NCBI GenBank assembly: GCA_003952965.2
Contig: CM025850.1
Span: 1,036,378-1,100,377, forward strand
Source: Morella rubra
Lineage: Eukaryota; Streptophyta; Magnoliopsida; Fagales; Myricaceae
Direction of reading: 5' to 3'
DNA: 64,000 nucleotides
Under the pieces are notes generated by a model that was given only the letters and a program-made list of their open reading frames with translations, had not been told where the DNA came from and ran no database searches. Position numbers and translations under genes: made by a program. Below are positions 23,634 through 34,754 of the stretch, piece by piece (the stretch's first letter is position 1; every line of letters starts with the position of its first letter).

Positions 23634-24701
23634 GATCTTATTCCAGCGAGCTCGGCGGACGTAGGAACTAGCGACTCTAGGCTCTGTACCCTGAGAGAAA
23701 TTAAGGTAATTTCTGAATTTCCTCCATCGGATTGCCTGGTTCGAGTTTAGACACGATGCTGAGATGATATTCTAACAGAATGGAGGTTGAAAGGGCCGTA
23801 CTTGGGAAGGGAAGAACTCTAGGTCCAAGAACCACTACCTAGTACCTAGGGTTTTTGGGATTTTGGTTCTTAAGGTGTGATTGCTGGGGGTTTATGTGGT
23901 CAACTATTTCATGTATGGTAAATTGGTCATTCCGTTTTTGGCGGAGTTGTGAATGGCCGGCTGGTCTCGGGTGTGGATGAGACCGAAATACCATGGAAAT
24001 TGGTGAAGTTTTGGACTTTGTTAATGTTTATGTTGGGGATGTATTTTTTATTTTGTTTCTCTTCATTATTTTGGAGTTAAGTTGGTTACTTCAAACCTGA
24101 AAATGCGAGTTATTGTAGCATGACTGAAGATGTGAGTTAGGAAATGAATGGTCGAACAAGTTTCATTTAGAGTTTCATGTGCTCTCCGTCAGTATAAATT
24201 AACTGAGACTAATAGAAGGGGAAACTATAAGTTCCTGTCAAATGATTAGGTTCTAATTGGAGCAATTTAGAAGTATAGGTTTCAATTTAAAGCTACCCTA
24301 AACTCTGGGGATTCATTTTCCCCTCTCCCTTCTTATTAAAATTAAAGAATAAACAGGCACTTTTGTAACTTGTCCTCGAATTCTAGTCCATCTGGTGTCA
24401 ACTTCTAAGCTGAACTGAGAACATTTAATACTTTTTTCACACATTGAACTCGGAAGTTTAACACTGTTCCGGATTTCTTAAGGAAATGAAATTGTTTCGT
24501 TGTTTTTGAGGTGGGGTTAAAAGGAAAGTTATTGGTTCATTTGTCCTATGAAGCAAGAAGTGGGAAAGGAACATATGTGCATATGCATCCATTTTAAACG
24601 TACTTACATAGATATAGGCTTTTATACTTTTTCAAAGATACGGTACAAGTTAATTCATTTTGATTTCTCATTCAAAGTTTGTGTTTCTGCTTTCTTTTCA
24701 G

Positions 24702-24722
24702 ATGCCAACGGACATCCTGTGA
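24702..24722 (+). promoter_or_regulatory. six-codon upstream ORF two bases before the COX11 start
   Basis: The leader exon opens, right after its splice acceptor, with ATG CCA ACG GAC ATC CTG TGA (peptide MPTDIL). The stop ends at 24722 and the COX11 ATG begins at 24725 in another frame. If the upstream leader exon ends at the donor near 23706, this ATG has A at -3, a good context. Ribosomes would then have to leak past it or restart at once, so the uORF could hold down COX11 translation. Confidence 0.55.
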
Positions 24723-24724
24723 AG

Positions 24725-27472
24725 ATGTCATTTTCAAGGCTTTGTAAAAGAACCAATCTCTTCACTTATCTTGAGAATTTACAACATTCTTATCCCGAAT
24801 CCAGGTAGATCTTTTGATAAAACAAATACATGATCTAAAAAGTTGGAAGATTATTCACAAGAATTTTTTTGGATTTATATTAAAAAAGAAAAGAATAAGT
24901 GTCTACTCAATCTAATTGGGATTAAAGTCTTCGTTGAATTCATTTTTCTTTTCTTTTCTTTGGGTAAGATTTTGTGAACTCTCTGTAAAAAGCATGCACC
25001 TTCCAGAAGCTATGTTGAGACATGTTATACACGTTCTCCAACTTCAGAGTTAGACTGTGATGTTTTGCTCTTCAATTTCATGTTTCTAAATTTTTGAGGG
25101 AACCATATAAGGAATTAAAATAATAAGAGTGTGATAATGTTTTTCATTTTTCTCCTCACTCCATCAAAGCTCCTTTGTTGGGATTATGTAGATGAGTTTT
25201 TCTTATTTCAGGTGCACTCCTAACGCTTTAGGGTGGCCAAGTTATAACTTCATCAGAGCTAATACTGGATATCAGAGGGGGTTTAATAATGATATATGGG
25301 CTTTGAAGTTAGGATGCAAATTTAGTACGAGGTCTTTTGATAAGTGTAGCCGATTTTCACCATTAGCTTCTGGGCATATTGGGAGGTCTTGTTCTTCGTT
25401 CAATGCTCACCGCCACTATGCTTCTCAAGCTTTCAGAGAACAAAAATCAAGGAAGACACTGTTATACCTTACGGCTTTGGTTTTTGCAATGGTGGGAAGT
25501 AGTTATGCTGCTGTTCCTCTGTACAGAAGGTTCTGCCAAGCTACCGGGTATGGAGGCACTGTTCAGCGGCGTGAGGTGTGATTGAGTTTATTTCTTCACT
25601 TTTGATCTATTTTCATTTTGCCTTGCCTGTTTTAGCATCTCCTCCATCCTCCCTCCTTTTAATCTGTTACAACAAGATCTTGCTATCTGTAGAGTGTTGA
25701 AGAAAAGATAGTTCGGCATGCTAAAGATGGAACTGTCACTACAAGGTATGATTTCTATTTCATAGATGAATCTCATTCTTCTCTTGTTTCAAATGTGAAT
25801 GGCCATAGCTTCCTATACTTTATGATGATTAGGAGCTAATTGGGGTCTTCACTACCAGTTCTTTAATTATTTTTGTTGCTTGATTCTTTTGAGTTTTGCA
25901 AAGTTGCTTCTTTTGATTGTGTTTTTTCATGGTGTACGTTGAGCAAGTATTTTGCTAGACAGTAATGATGCTTGAAAGGAGAGAAGGGAAAATGACTGAA
26001 AAAAGTTTCTGTTAACTTAAAACAATCTTCTTGGAGAAAGCAGTAATTATTTTCCAAGGTAGCTCCCTGCCCTTGGCTGTCTTGTCCTACTTAGTGGACT
26101 ATGCTTTTCTCCGTCATTCGCAAGAGTTGTCTGACTCTATAAGTATACAGTTACCATCTTTTTGTCCGACTCAATAAAGTGTCTGTGCCTCCTTTAATCC
26201 AAAGGCAGTGTTAGGAGGTACTGACATTTGTTAGAAAAGCCCCTTTTCCAACTGTGCACTACTTTTTCATAGTCTCCAACCATGCAACGATTTTAGGAAG
26301 TCATGTCATGGGATGGGGTTCTGTTGACTAGAAATGGGATTATGAATGGCATGTTTATGTTTTACTTCCTACATTCAAGTGATATCCAATGGATATCTGG
26401 AAGAATGTCATCAAAGTGACTTTGATCAATAGTCAAACAACTTACGTTTTGTTTCTCTCCATGCTATTGCCTGATAAGTTTCTCTTGTTAACCTTGCAGG
26501 GAGATTGTGGTGCAATTCAATGCTGATGTGGCTGACGGAATGCCATGGAAATTTGTTCCCACACAAAGAGAGGTTCTTTCTTTTACTCCACATGATATAT
26601 TATTTGGTTAACGTTTTATTTTAGTTTTAGAATATCTTAATATAGAGGACAATGTAAAAAGGCTCCACTCTCAATTACTGGATTGCGTCGTGAAATGCTA
26701 TTAGCTGTTATGGTCTTGGTATCTTTGCTGCAGGTAAGGGTCAAGCCTGGAGAAAGTGCACTTGCATTTTACACTGCTGAAAATCGAAGTCCAACTCCGA
26801 TCACCGGTGTGTCGACTTATAATGTCACTCCAATGAAGGTACTGATAAATATTGCTTTAGAGTTTACTAATATCTAGTTTGCGGGCTTTTCTTGAATCCA
26901 GCCTGAAATAGTGTTCCATCCAAATAGCCGTTGGATTTATAGGTTGTAAAAAAAGTTTAATTAGAGCAGGGGATTTGCTAATCATGGTAGCACCAGTTCT
27001 ACGAGGCGATGGGCCTAGAGTTGAATGGAATATAAATGGGTTAAAGCCCAATATGATCTGTTAAGTCCTGTAAGGACTTTCTTTTCTGCAGGGCTTTTGA
27101 TTCTTCAGATTGCCGATTCTTTTGCCATTCAAAATTTGGCTAGGATTTGTTGGAGGGAATTGATCTGTTGTGATCTTTTTCGTTCTTGCCCAGGCTGCAG
27201 TTTACTTCAATAAAATACAATGCTTTTGCTTTGAGGAGCAGCGTCTTCTTCCTGGGGAGCAAATTGACATGCCTGTAAGCACTGTTTTTTATTTTTATTG
27301 ACTTGCACTATAAGAGAAACTACTCACGACAATAGAGAACATATGTGATTTATATTTTATGGAAATGCAGGTATTCTTTTATATAGATCCAGAGTTCGAA
27401 GCAGATCCCAGGATGGATGGTATCAATAACATAATATTGTCCTACACATTTTTCAAGGTTTCTGAACAATAA
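24725..27472 (+). CDS. COX11: COX11, cytochrome c oxidase copper-delivery assembly factor
   Basis: Seven coding exons join in phase: 24725-24804, 25212-25575, 25693-25745, 26500-26572, 26734-26838, 27194-27274 and 27371-27472. The product is 285 aa, close to the known plant length of about 287. COX11 is an inner-membrane protein that passes copper to the CuB centre of COX1. Residues 1-105 are a basic, Ser-rich mitochondrial targeting region. A single membrane helix (about 108-128, [20 protein letters not shown]) leads into [14 protein letters not shown] with Cys135. The intermembrane domain follows, with the copper-binding CFCF motif (Cys235, Cys237) in [12 protein letters not shown] and the closing [23 protein letters not shown] non-coding first exon ends near 23706. 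All introns are GT-AG. It is intact. Confidence 0.96.
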
Positions 27473-29600
27473 AAAGGAAAACTGCTATTGCAGCCTCGAG
27501 GATTAACCAGGGATCCTCCAAGGGAGCGGATTTTTGTATCGAAGGAAGAAGACGTGGACAAAATAAATATGAATTTTTTTTAGGGTTCATGTTTTGTCTC
27601 CTCTGCATTTTGTAATTCCTTACATGATTCATTATTTGTCTTATTCCATCTTCATGGCACTTAGGGCATGACTTTTTCTCACATATTCCGGGTATAATAA
27701 TGTTTTGGGTTTTTTCTTCTGCAATTCTTGATGTTCTTGAAAACCTGCATCGGACTTCACCCACAAGTGGATTCCCTAAGCTTTTTGGTACAAGAACAAT
27801 ACATTTAATGTTTAAACCCATATGGAGTTTGATAACTCTTAATAAAAAGAACACTAAGTTCAATATGGGGGGCTGGAAAGGGCAGAGGTGCCAATTCCAA
27901 ACGGCATAGTAAAAATTTTGAGGTTCTGTTGGTCACTAATGAAATTGACGAAAGTCCTGCAAGTCCACCATAATTTTTTTTTTCTTAATACCTCGTCACA
28001 TTAAAAGTAAACTAGAAAAAAATAAAAAGAAATCTACTTTACCCTAACTAGCAGCCCATATGGCCTAATTGTGAACTATCCTATTGCATTTATAAAATTA
28101 CAAGAAACTTAAGCAACTTTTTCACTCTTGAAAGCCATTTGACTCGAGACGGATTTGATTTCGGGATATGAAAATAAACTTACTTTATACTAACTGGCAG
28201 CCCATATGGCCAAATTGTGAGCCATCCTCTTGCATTTACGAGAAACCTAAGCAACCTTTCACTCCTAAAAGCCATTTAACTCGAGGCGAATTTGATCAAC
28301 CAAATTCAAGATAGCCTAACAACTAAGAGAGTTAGAAGAGAACACCTCCTTGCACAAAATTAGGCAATCGCCATAATTTAGTCTTGCAAAAGCGTGCAGC
28401 AAAGCTGATCACGTCATTTAATAAGTTATGTTAAGATTGAGCTACGTTATTTTGTTTCTCACTTCATTAAATAACATAGTCAGTCTAGAAATGTTGAATT
28501 TGTTTCTTTAATTTACAGTCGTCTTTTTGCATGACTTTATATAATTTATCTTTGCATAAAATCTATTGTCACCGGTTCGGATGGATCAGAGTCGAGGTGG
28601 ACATGCAGGATTTGAAGATTTAAGGAGTTGCATATTCTGAGAAATGGTGAAGGATGGGGGTCGGGTTCTCACATTTTGCGTTTGTTTTTCCTGAATTTTT
28701 CCCAAGTGGCACAATTGTTTTTGACGTGGCACGTATTGTACCGGGTTGCACGAGCTGTCATGCTAGCTCTGCTTACATGCCACGTGTCTACGTGCTATTA
28801 GCCTTGACGTAAATATCCATCAACATGATGGCAGAGTCGGAGATCCATAGAAAAAGTCAAAGTACACCTTCGATTAGTTTTTAATATAATTAAAAATAAA
28901 TTTTTAAAAAGATATTTAGACTTAAAAATTCGCTCGTACGTAAAAAAATTTAATAATTTCTTTTACACAAGGGAAGTACGCATGAACTTGTATTAACTAT
29001 TTTTGAGACCTTAATATAAAAAAATTATTGCACAAAGCAAAGGTTGATATATAAAATAAGGAAAATGTTATAGAATGTCCCTCGTTATAGGCTGAAATCA
29101 ATTGCGTCCCTTTTAAGTCTCAAAACTGTGATTTGAGCCCCTTATATTTTGATCATGATCAATTTTTGTCCTCAGTTTAATTGAGGGTTAAGTGTGAAAA
29201 CATACAAAATGGTCGAAATGTCTCTTCAAGATACATTTTTAAAAAAAAAATACAAGAGATAACTAAAAATTCAAGAATAAATAGATTCCTAAAATAGATT
29301 TTCAATACTTTTATTAAAAAAATATTACTTTTTTTATATTATTTTTATTTTTAAATATTTTCAGTCATTTTGTATGCAATTTAACCTTCAATGGAGGGCG
29401 ATGATTGATCATGTTCAAAATATAAATAACGCAAATCAACGTTTTGAAAGTTATAAGGGCGAAATTGATTTTAATCTATAATTAAGTAGCGTATTATGAC
29501 ATTACCTCTATAAAATATATATTCATTTTTTTTACATCCAACTCAAAAAAGGGGCTAAATAGGTACATGCACACATCAAATAGGCCGTTTAACACGAGAT
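27473..29600. other. intergenic with several repeat fragments
   Basis: After the COX11 3' region there is an imperfect tandem pair at about 28034-28158 and 28180-28296. Both units contain ctaactngcagcccatatgg followed by a related stretch ending 'agccatttnactcgag'. 28580-28860 is a copy of a repeat shared with 33400-33670. 28870-29580 is AT-rich, with inverted phrases ('atagaatgtccctcgttata' / 'ttaatctataattaagtagcg') that suggest another old MITE. No gene was seen. Confidence 0.4.
28580..28860 (+). repeat. dispersed repeat, first copy (shared with 33400-33670)
   Basis: It shares ordered blocks with 33400-33670 on the same strand: gaaggatggg, tctcacattt, ttgacgtggca, atattgtac, gccangtgtctncgtgctat and a closing 'acgt-nanatc'. 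The copies differ by many substitutions and a T-run insertion. No ends, tail or coding part could be defined, so the class is unknown. Confidence 0.5.
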
Positions 29601-29725
29601 TCATATATCTATGACTCCCTATTTAGGTTGACTATCTCTCATCTCCATAGAGAATCGAATTTGGAATCTGTAAACCTAATTTACACAATTTCAATGTATC
29701 CTTACCATTGAGTCAACCCAGTGAT
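29600..29725 (-). mobile_element. tRNA-derived SINE fragment (minus strand)
   Basis: On the minus strand, gggttgactcaatggtaagg (complement of about 29701-29719) matches the pol III A box of tRNA-derived SINEs. About 40 bases later, ccaaattcgattctc (complement of 29650-29664) matches the B box. The spacing suits a tRNA head. No CCA, no tRNA body pairing and no clear tail were seen, so it is a SINE head and not a tRNA gene. Confidence 0.55.
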
Positions 29726-30136
29726 GCATGGATTAGCAGTTTCACTGGTGTATTTTCGAAATTTTAAGTTCACACGTTCCAGTCCAATCTCAATGACTAT
29801 GGTCGCTATCATTGGCATACAAATCGCTTCGCAGTTACGTTAATCTTTGAACAGAGTTACAAAAGCGAGGCACGACTTACTTTATTTCGTTCTAGGAGAC
29901 AGCCGTCTCCTTCCCTAGCAACAAACCCACAACAGAGGAGAGGAAAAAGAAAAGAACAAGAAACCAGAAAAAAAAAAAAAAAAACCTCACTAATGGCTCC
30001 CTATCCATGATCTACCGTATCACGAGTACAGTGCATAACAGTCAAAAATTAAGCTTTCTATGTCTACGTTGTGCAGCATGCATGAACAACCATGAGGAGT
30101 ACGTTTGATGACAAAACTCTTTCTGTCGCCATGGAA

Positions 30137-30791
30137 CTATTTGATGGGGTTCAGACCTTGACTCCGGCGAAAATCGTAGATTCCACTGCCAGAGATGCGG
30201 CTGCCGCACTTGCTGCTCATGATATGGAAACTTGGCTCTCTTGGAACAGTCAAGGGCCTGTTTGATCTATAAAATAGGGGAAGAGAGAAAAAGATGCTAT
30301 CAAGAATTTCCCGATCCCATCTGATAAATATATGGAGCACAAGACTCCCATAAGGAGCAAAATTAGCACAACTAAAGCACTCAGTGTCGGCAATATTAAT
30401 CCATAGTTTTTCTTTTAAGAAGCTGTAAAATTCTGGCAACAACTAGTAACAATTTCTTTGAAGTCCAGTCATGGGTGATATGGTTTTCCAATTGACTTTT
30501 TGCGGGGTTTGAATCAAAGGGAACCATCGAGCATCTCCTATAAAAAATAGTCTGTCCAGATATATATACCGGAAAACTGATGGCTAACCTTGCATTAAAA
30601 ACTAACAGAACGTCCGCCGTACAGTACTGTCTTACCTTTGTGGAAAGAAGGGTCTATCAAAAAAAGGCATCAACTGAGCTCTTGGAATCATCTCCTTTCT
30701 TAGCAAACGAATCTCTTCGTCTTCTATCATCTGCTTCATAATAAGCATCTATATTAGAGTGCTCTCGAATTGCATACTAAACCGTGTTTTC

Positions 30792-30842
<51 letters not shown>

Positions 30843-31167
30843 CTTCTGCAACTTCTCTGCTTGTTTTTTCTGTTGCTCTAGGAGATACAACTTGGTTGCG
30901 ACCTGCATGTAAATTTATCAGCACGTTTAAAGGAAATTTGAAGAAAAGTCAACATCAGTCTGTGGATCAAAGGATCGATCAAAGCAAGCGAGTGTAGACA
31001 CAAAACGAAGCAAGCTCATCACTAACCTCGTAGTTGAACATTGCGCGTTTGATGGCTCTTTCTTGGGTATGTAGTTTGATTTGTTGTGGCAGCTTGGTGT
31101 TGTCTTTTGAGGGAGACTTTGGAGAACCCTAGAGAAGGACATGTATAGACGGAGTCTCACAAAACAC

Positions 31168-31198
<31 letters not shown>

Positions 31199-31581
31199 GG
31201 AGACATATATCTAATTATTATGTAGAATTTTCCTTGTATAGAAGGATTTGAATTTAAGTTGGTCACGACCCCGCCTAATGAAGTCAGAAAATCTTCGGGG
31301 GAAGATTATGTGCTCAGTCGTCACTGAAATTAAGGTTTCTAATAAAATTAAGCCTGTTGTGGTGCATGGAACATATCTCACCATTCCTCTAGCAGGAGAG
31401 CTCCCCGAGCCTGCAGGCTGCGAACTAGTCTTCACAAACTTCCAAGGAAAAAGAAAAAAACATTATATGTATATATATTTAGTACAAACATTGTCGCAGT
31501 AGAAAAGAAGATGAACAAATGAGGAAGAAGCATAATTGCAACCTTTAGTGCGGATCTGGGGTGAGTGATATTCTTCTCCAT
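30137..31581 (-). CDS. short TPX2-domain microtubule-associated protein
   Basis: Six minus-strand exons join in phase: 31543-31581, 31382-31438, 31027-31128, 30843-30902, 30636-30730 and 30137-30266, giving 160 aa. The core is the TPX2 C-terminal-type domain: KLHTQERAIKRAMFNYE, then VATKLYLLEQQKKQAEKLQK and EEIRLLRKEMIPRAQLMPFF, then DRPFFPQRSNRPLTVPREP. It lies at about residues 50-125 and includes the family's R-K-E-x-x-P-R-A-Q-x-M-P hallmark. Proteins with this domain (the TPX2/WVD2-like group) bind and bundle microtubules. This one is much shorter than WVD2 or TPX2 and has almost nothing before the domain, so it belongs with the small TPX2-domain proteins of unknown role. The start is supported by a TATA box about 50 bases upstream. 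Introns carry (AT)n and (AG)n microsatellites. It looks intact. Confidence 0.88.
30797..30838. repeat. (AT)n microsatellite in a TPX2-gene intron
   Basis: An uninterrupted alternating AT tract of about 42 bases begins about four bases from the donor of the intron between exons 4 and 5 on the minus strand. Length variation here could affect splicing. Confidence 0.9.
31168..31193. repeat. (AG)n microsatellite in a TPX2-gene intron
   Basis: About 12 uninterrupted GA repeats lie in the intron between exons 2 and 3 of the minus-strand TPX2-domain gene. On the sense strand it is a CT tract near the 3' splice site and may serve as its polypyrimidine tract. Confidence 0.9.
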
Positions 31582-31628
31582 GTTAAGCTAGCTAGCTCTG
31601 ACTGGTTGAATGATTCTTGAGCTGCACT

Positions 31629-31641
31629 GAATATATATAGA
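31629..31641 (-). promoter_or_regulatory. TATA box of the TPX2-domain gene
   Basis: The minus strand reads ttctatatatattcag, a strong TATA element, about 50 bases before the ATG at 31581. This implies a very short leader. Confidence 0.6.
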
Positions 31642-33399
31642 AAGGGTGACAAATATTGGTGGTTGGAGATTGGTAAGTACTGTCTTCGATCTGTGCTTCT
31701 TTCTGTTGCTACATCACCAGCATGTCAAGAAATTTGCATGCTCTCTTGCACCAAACTTTCTGATTAAACCTCCCTCTCAGTCATATATTTGTCATATTTT
31801 CCCAATAAGTTCATTCAAATATCCTCTTAGCCTTTCTTAAAGACATAATCCCAGGTTCCTATTAACTAATGATCAAGACTTCAGTCCTAACTTACACAAC
31901 AAGATATCAAGGCCAACTTAGACAATCTGAGCTTTCAGAAAATAGCTAAAGAAGAAAGTGAAGTAGGATCAATGTTTTACTATGATACTATATTGATTTT
32001 AATTTTGGGTGAGTGAATTTTTTCGCTTGAATCAAGTGATTATTTGGATAGTAAAATACTTCAATAAAGAGACTTCAGTCTTATACTTCTCACTGTAATT
32101 TCATCACTCAACCAATTGGAGGCATTATGTCGAACAGTTTGTGTTCCATATAACTTACATGTGACCTTCTCCTTACTTGAAAATACAAATTTACTCTCGT
32201 TTGAATCCTTTCTAGCCTTTTACGGTACTTTTAGCAATTTGTATACTTAAAAAAACAATATGTAGCTATTTGATTTTTTTTATTAAAAAAAAAAGATGAC
32301 TCACTTAGAATCAAGTTGGTCAAATTTGTCTTTTCAAGTAAAGAGAAGGTCACGTGAATGGAAACCTTCGACATAACAACTCTGGTAGGTTGAGAGATGA
32401 AATCGCAACGAGAAATATAATTTGTGAGAATGAGTTGTAACGATTTAAAGTTTATGGAGATATTTAAGAATCGTGTGGTAATTTGAGAAGAAAATTATAA
32501 TTAACCCTTAAATTATTACCCTCGCAAAGAAACTACAAAGAAAACTCAAGCGGGCCATTTGCAATAATATTAACGGGAGACAGGAGACAAATAGTACAAT
32601 AAGTACATTAAATAGCAACAAAAACAATTTGGGATGATTGTCTGATAAACTCATGTGCAAGGTTGCACGTTGCCTGCACAGTTTGTTAACCACCTACATT
32701 CAAGTATTTCTTGTTGAAGCCGTTATCTAACAAAGACAGAAACACGCTTTGATTGCATTTGGGAAAACTCTGAAGGAGTTTTTTCTTGGCTTCCTATGGG
32801 GTGAACTGCATGTCATTGACAAAGTTTGGTCATGATTCGAAAATTAACCTACTTATGATTGATTCAATGCTTATGCTTCAAGTTTTGTGAAAGAAATCAT
32901 TAGTCCTCCAAAGACAATTTAACAAACTAGTACTCTTTCTCTCAATGCTTATCTTTCAATATGTATGAACTAGATCAGGGGCACCAGAGCAGGGAGAGCA
33001 AATTCACGCTCATACTATTAAAATCGAGGTTTTTTTTTTTTTTTTTTTAACCGGCCAGTGTTCTAACTAATTTATGAACATCCAGACTAATCTTGAGTCT
33101 CTGCAATCTTCACATTCCACACAAACCGGACAATTACCGGTTGCAAAAAATAATAGTGGATACTGGACTGGTTACTACGTACAATAAATCTGGTGGCATT
33201 GAGAAGGCAAGTAAAGCTGGTAGCATTGTGAAGGCAAGCAAAGCTTTTTTTTTTTTTTTTTTCTGGAGATGGACGCGAGAACTATAAATGATATATTGGA
33301 CTTTTTATGATTACAAGTTTTCTCAGCAAGGTTGGTCTTTGCAAAAGTTCGGGGGTGGGCTGATTTGGGCGAATTGGGGATTTAGGGCGACGGTTTGGG

Positions 33400-33670
33400 A
33401 ATTTTTTGTGTTTTGTGCGAGACAGGGAAGAAGGATGGGTTCGGGGTCTCAGAATGTAATGTCTCACATTTGGTTTTTTTTTTTTTTTTTCCCCATGACT
33501 TTTTCGACGTGGCAAGTGTACTTAAAGTACGACATTTTTTTTCTTGTTCTAACGTGGCAAATATTGTACAGTTCAGCTTCCGTGCGTAATGTGCCATGTG
33601 TCTGCGTGCTATTGGCCCTAACGTGGACATCTGCTAGCTTCATAGATGGGGAGCTGGTTAACACAAAGGA
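33400..33670 (+). repeat. dispersed repeat, second copy (shared with 28580-28860)
   Basis: Same block order as the first copy, with an extra T-run and the phrases cgacgtggca, aacgtggcaaatattgtaca and tgtgccatgtgtctgcgtgc. The repeated 'acgtggca' in both copies may be part of the family's structure. Confidence 0.5.
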
Positions 33671-34481
33671 CCTTATTTATAAAAATTCGAAACCTATAAC
33701 CTGTGTATGATCAAACTTATAATAACGTGGAGTTTGCAAATTAAAATTTGGTACATGAGAATTGGTAAAAAAATTGATAGATAATTCGAGTGAATTTTTT
33801 TATGTTTACTGTAATAGAAAGTTAATGTTTTAACGGGGAGAGAAACATTTTATTTTTATTATTTTCTTGACTAATATTTGTCTAAATTTTGATTTGCAAA
33901 CAATACTTGTATTACTTGAGGGACCAGCTTTTTGCATGGGGCTCAAAATCAAAGGTCTAAATAGGTCTTTAATCCTAAATTATAATAGTATGTTGTTATA
34001 GGTCTTTTCTGCACTCCAAATTTTAAATTTTAAGTCATTTCACTCTTGAACTTTTGACATTAGACACGTTGCATCATTTTGTCAAATTTTCCATTAATTT
34101 AGACGAAAAATGACGCACATGATCGGAACATGATTTTTTGCTTGGTAAGCGTAAAAAGATGATTTGAGGGTACAAAAATAAAATTTTCAGGCAAAAAAAA
34201 TGATGTGCTGGTCATGTGGGTCATTTTCCATAGGACTTGACGAAAAATTGGACACACAAGTACAATGTGTACGATTTCAAAAGTTTAAGGGTGAAATTCT
34301 TAAAATTTAAAGTTTGGAGTGTAATGCGTCACACTCTCCAAAGTTTATGGATGAATGATATATTTATCCCACGAAGAAAATATATCTTCCTTGTGATAGC
34401 ATGTTTATATTGAACAAAACGGTTTCGATTTAATAATACGACTAACACGGTGGAGTTTTTTCACATATTCTCGAGTCCGTT

Positions 34482-34754
34482 TTACATGCAATTTTGTTTC
34501 GTTTAGATGCAAGTTTCTTTCACCAAAACAATATAGAAAGAAACAATTAAATGCATAAAACTATCCATTGCTTTGAAAGATGAAATACTAATATGCAAAA
34601 AGAGTTAACCAATCTGGCTTGGGAAACAAATTCAATCAACATAAGGGATTTTACAACACGATGGTGTGGGTAATGTTAATCGAGACCCACCCAGCTGGAA
34701 AATCGATGCAGCCAACAGGTTTATGAGATAGCATGTCCAAGATACATCCATATT
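34482..34754 (+). repeat. diverged, internally deleted copy of 16286-16670
   Basis: Blocks match the 16-kb copy in order. One deletion joins 'atcga' to 'tgcagcc', removing about 30 bases between short repeated words, as expected for slippage. It has no open frame of note. Confidence 0.6.

Noticed and set aside
29600-29725. tRNA gene on the minus strand
   Set aside because: A and B boxes are present, but no acceptor or anticodon stem pairing could be formed; a SINE head fits better.
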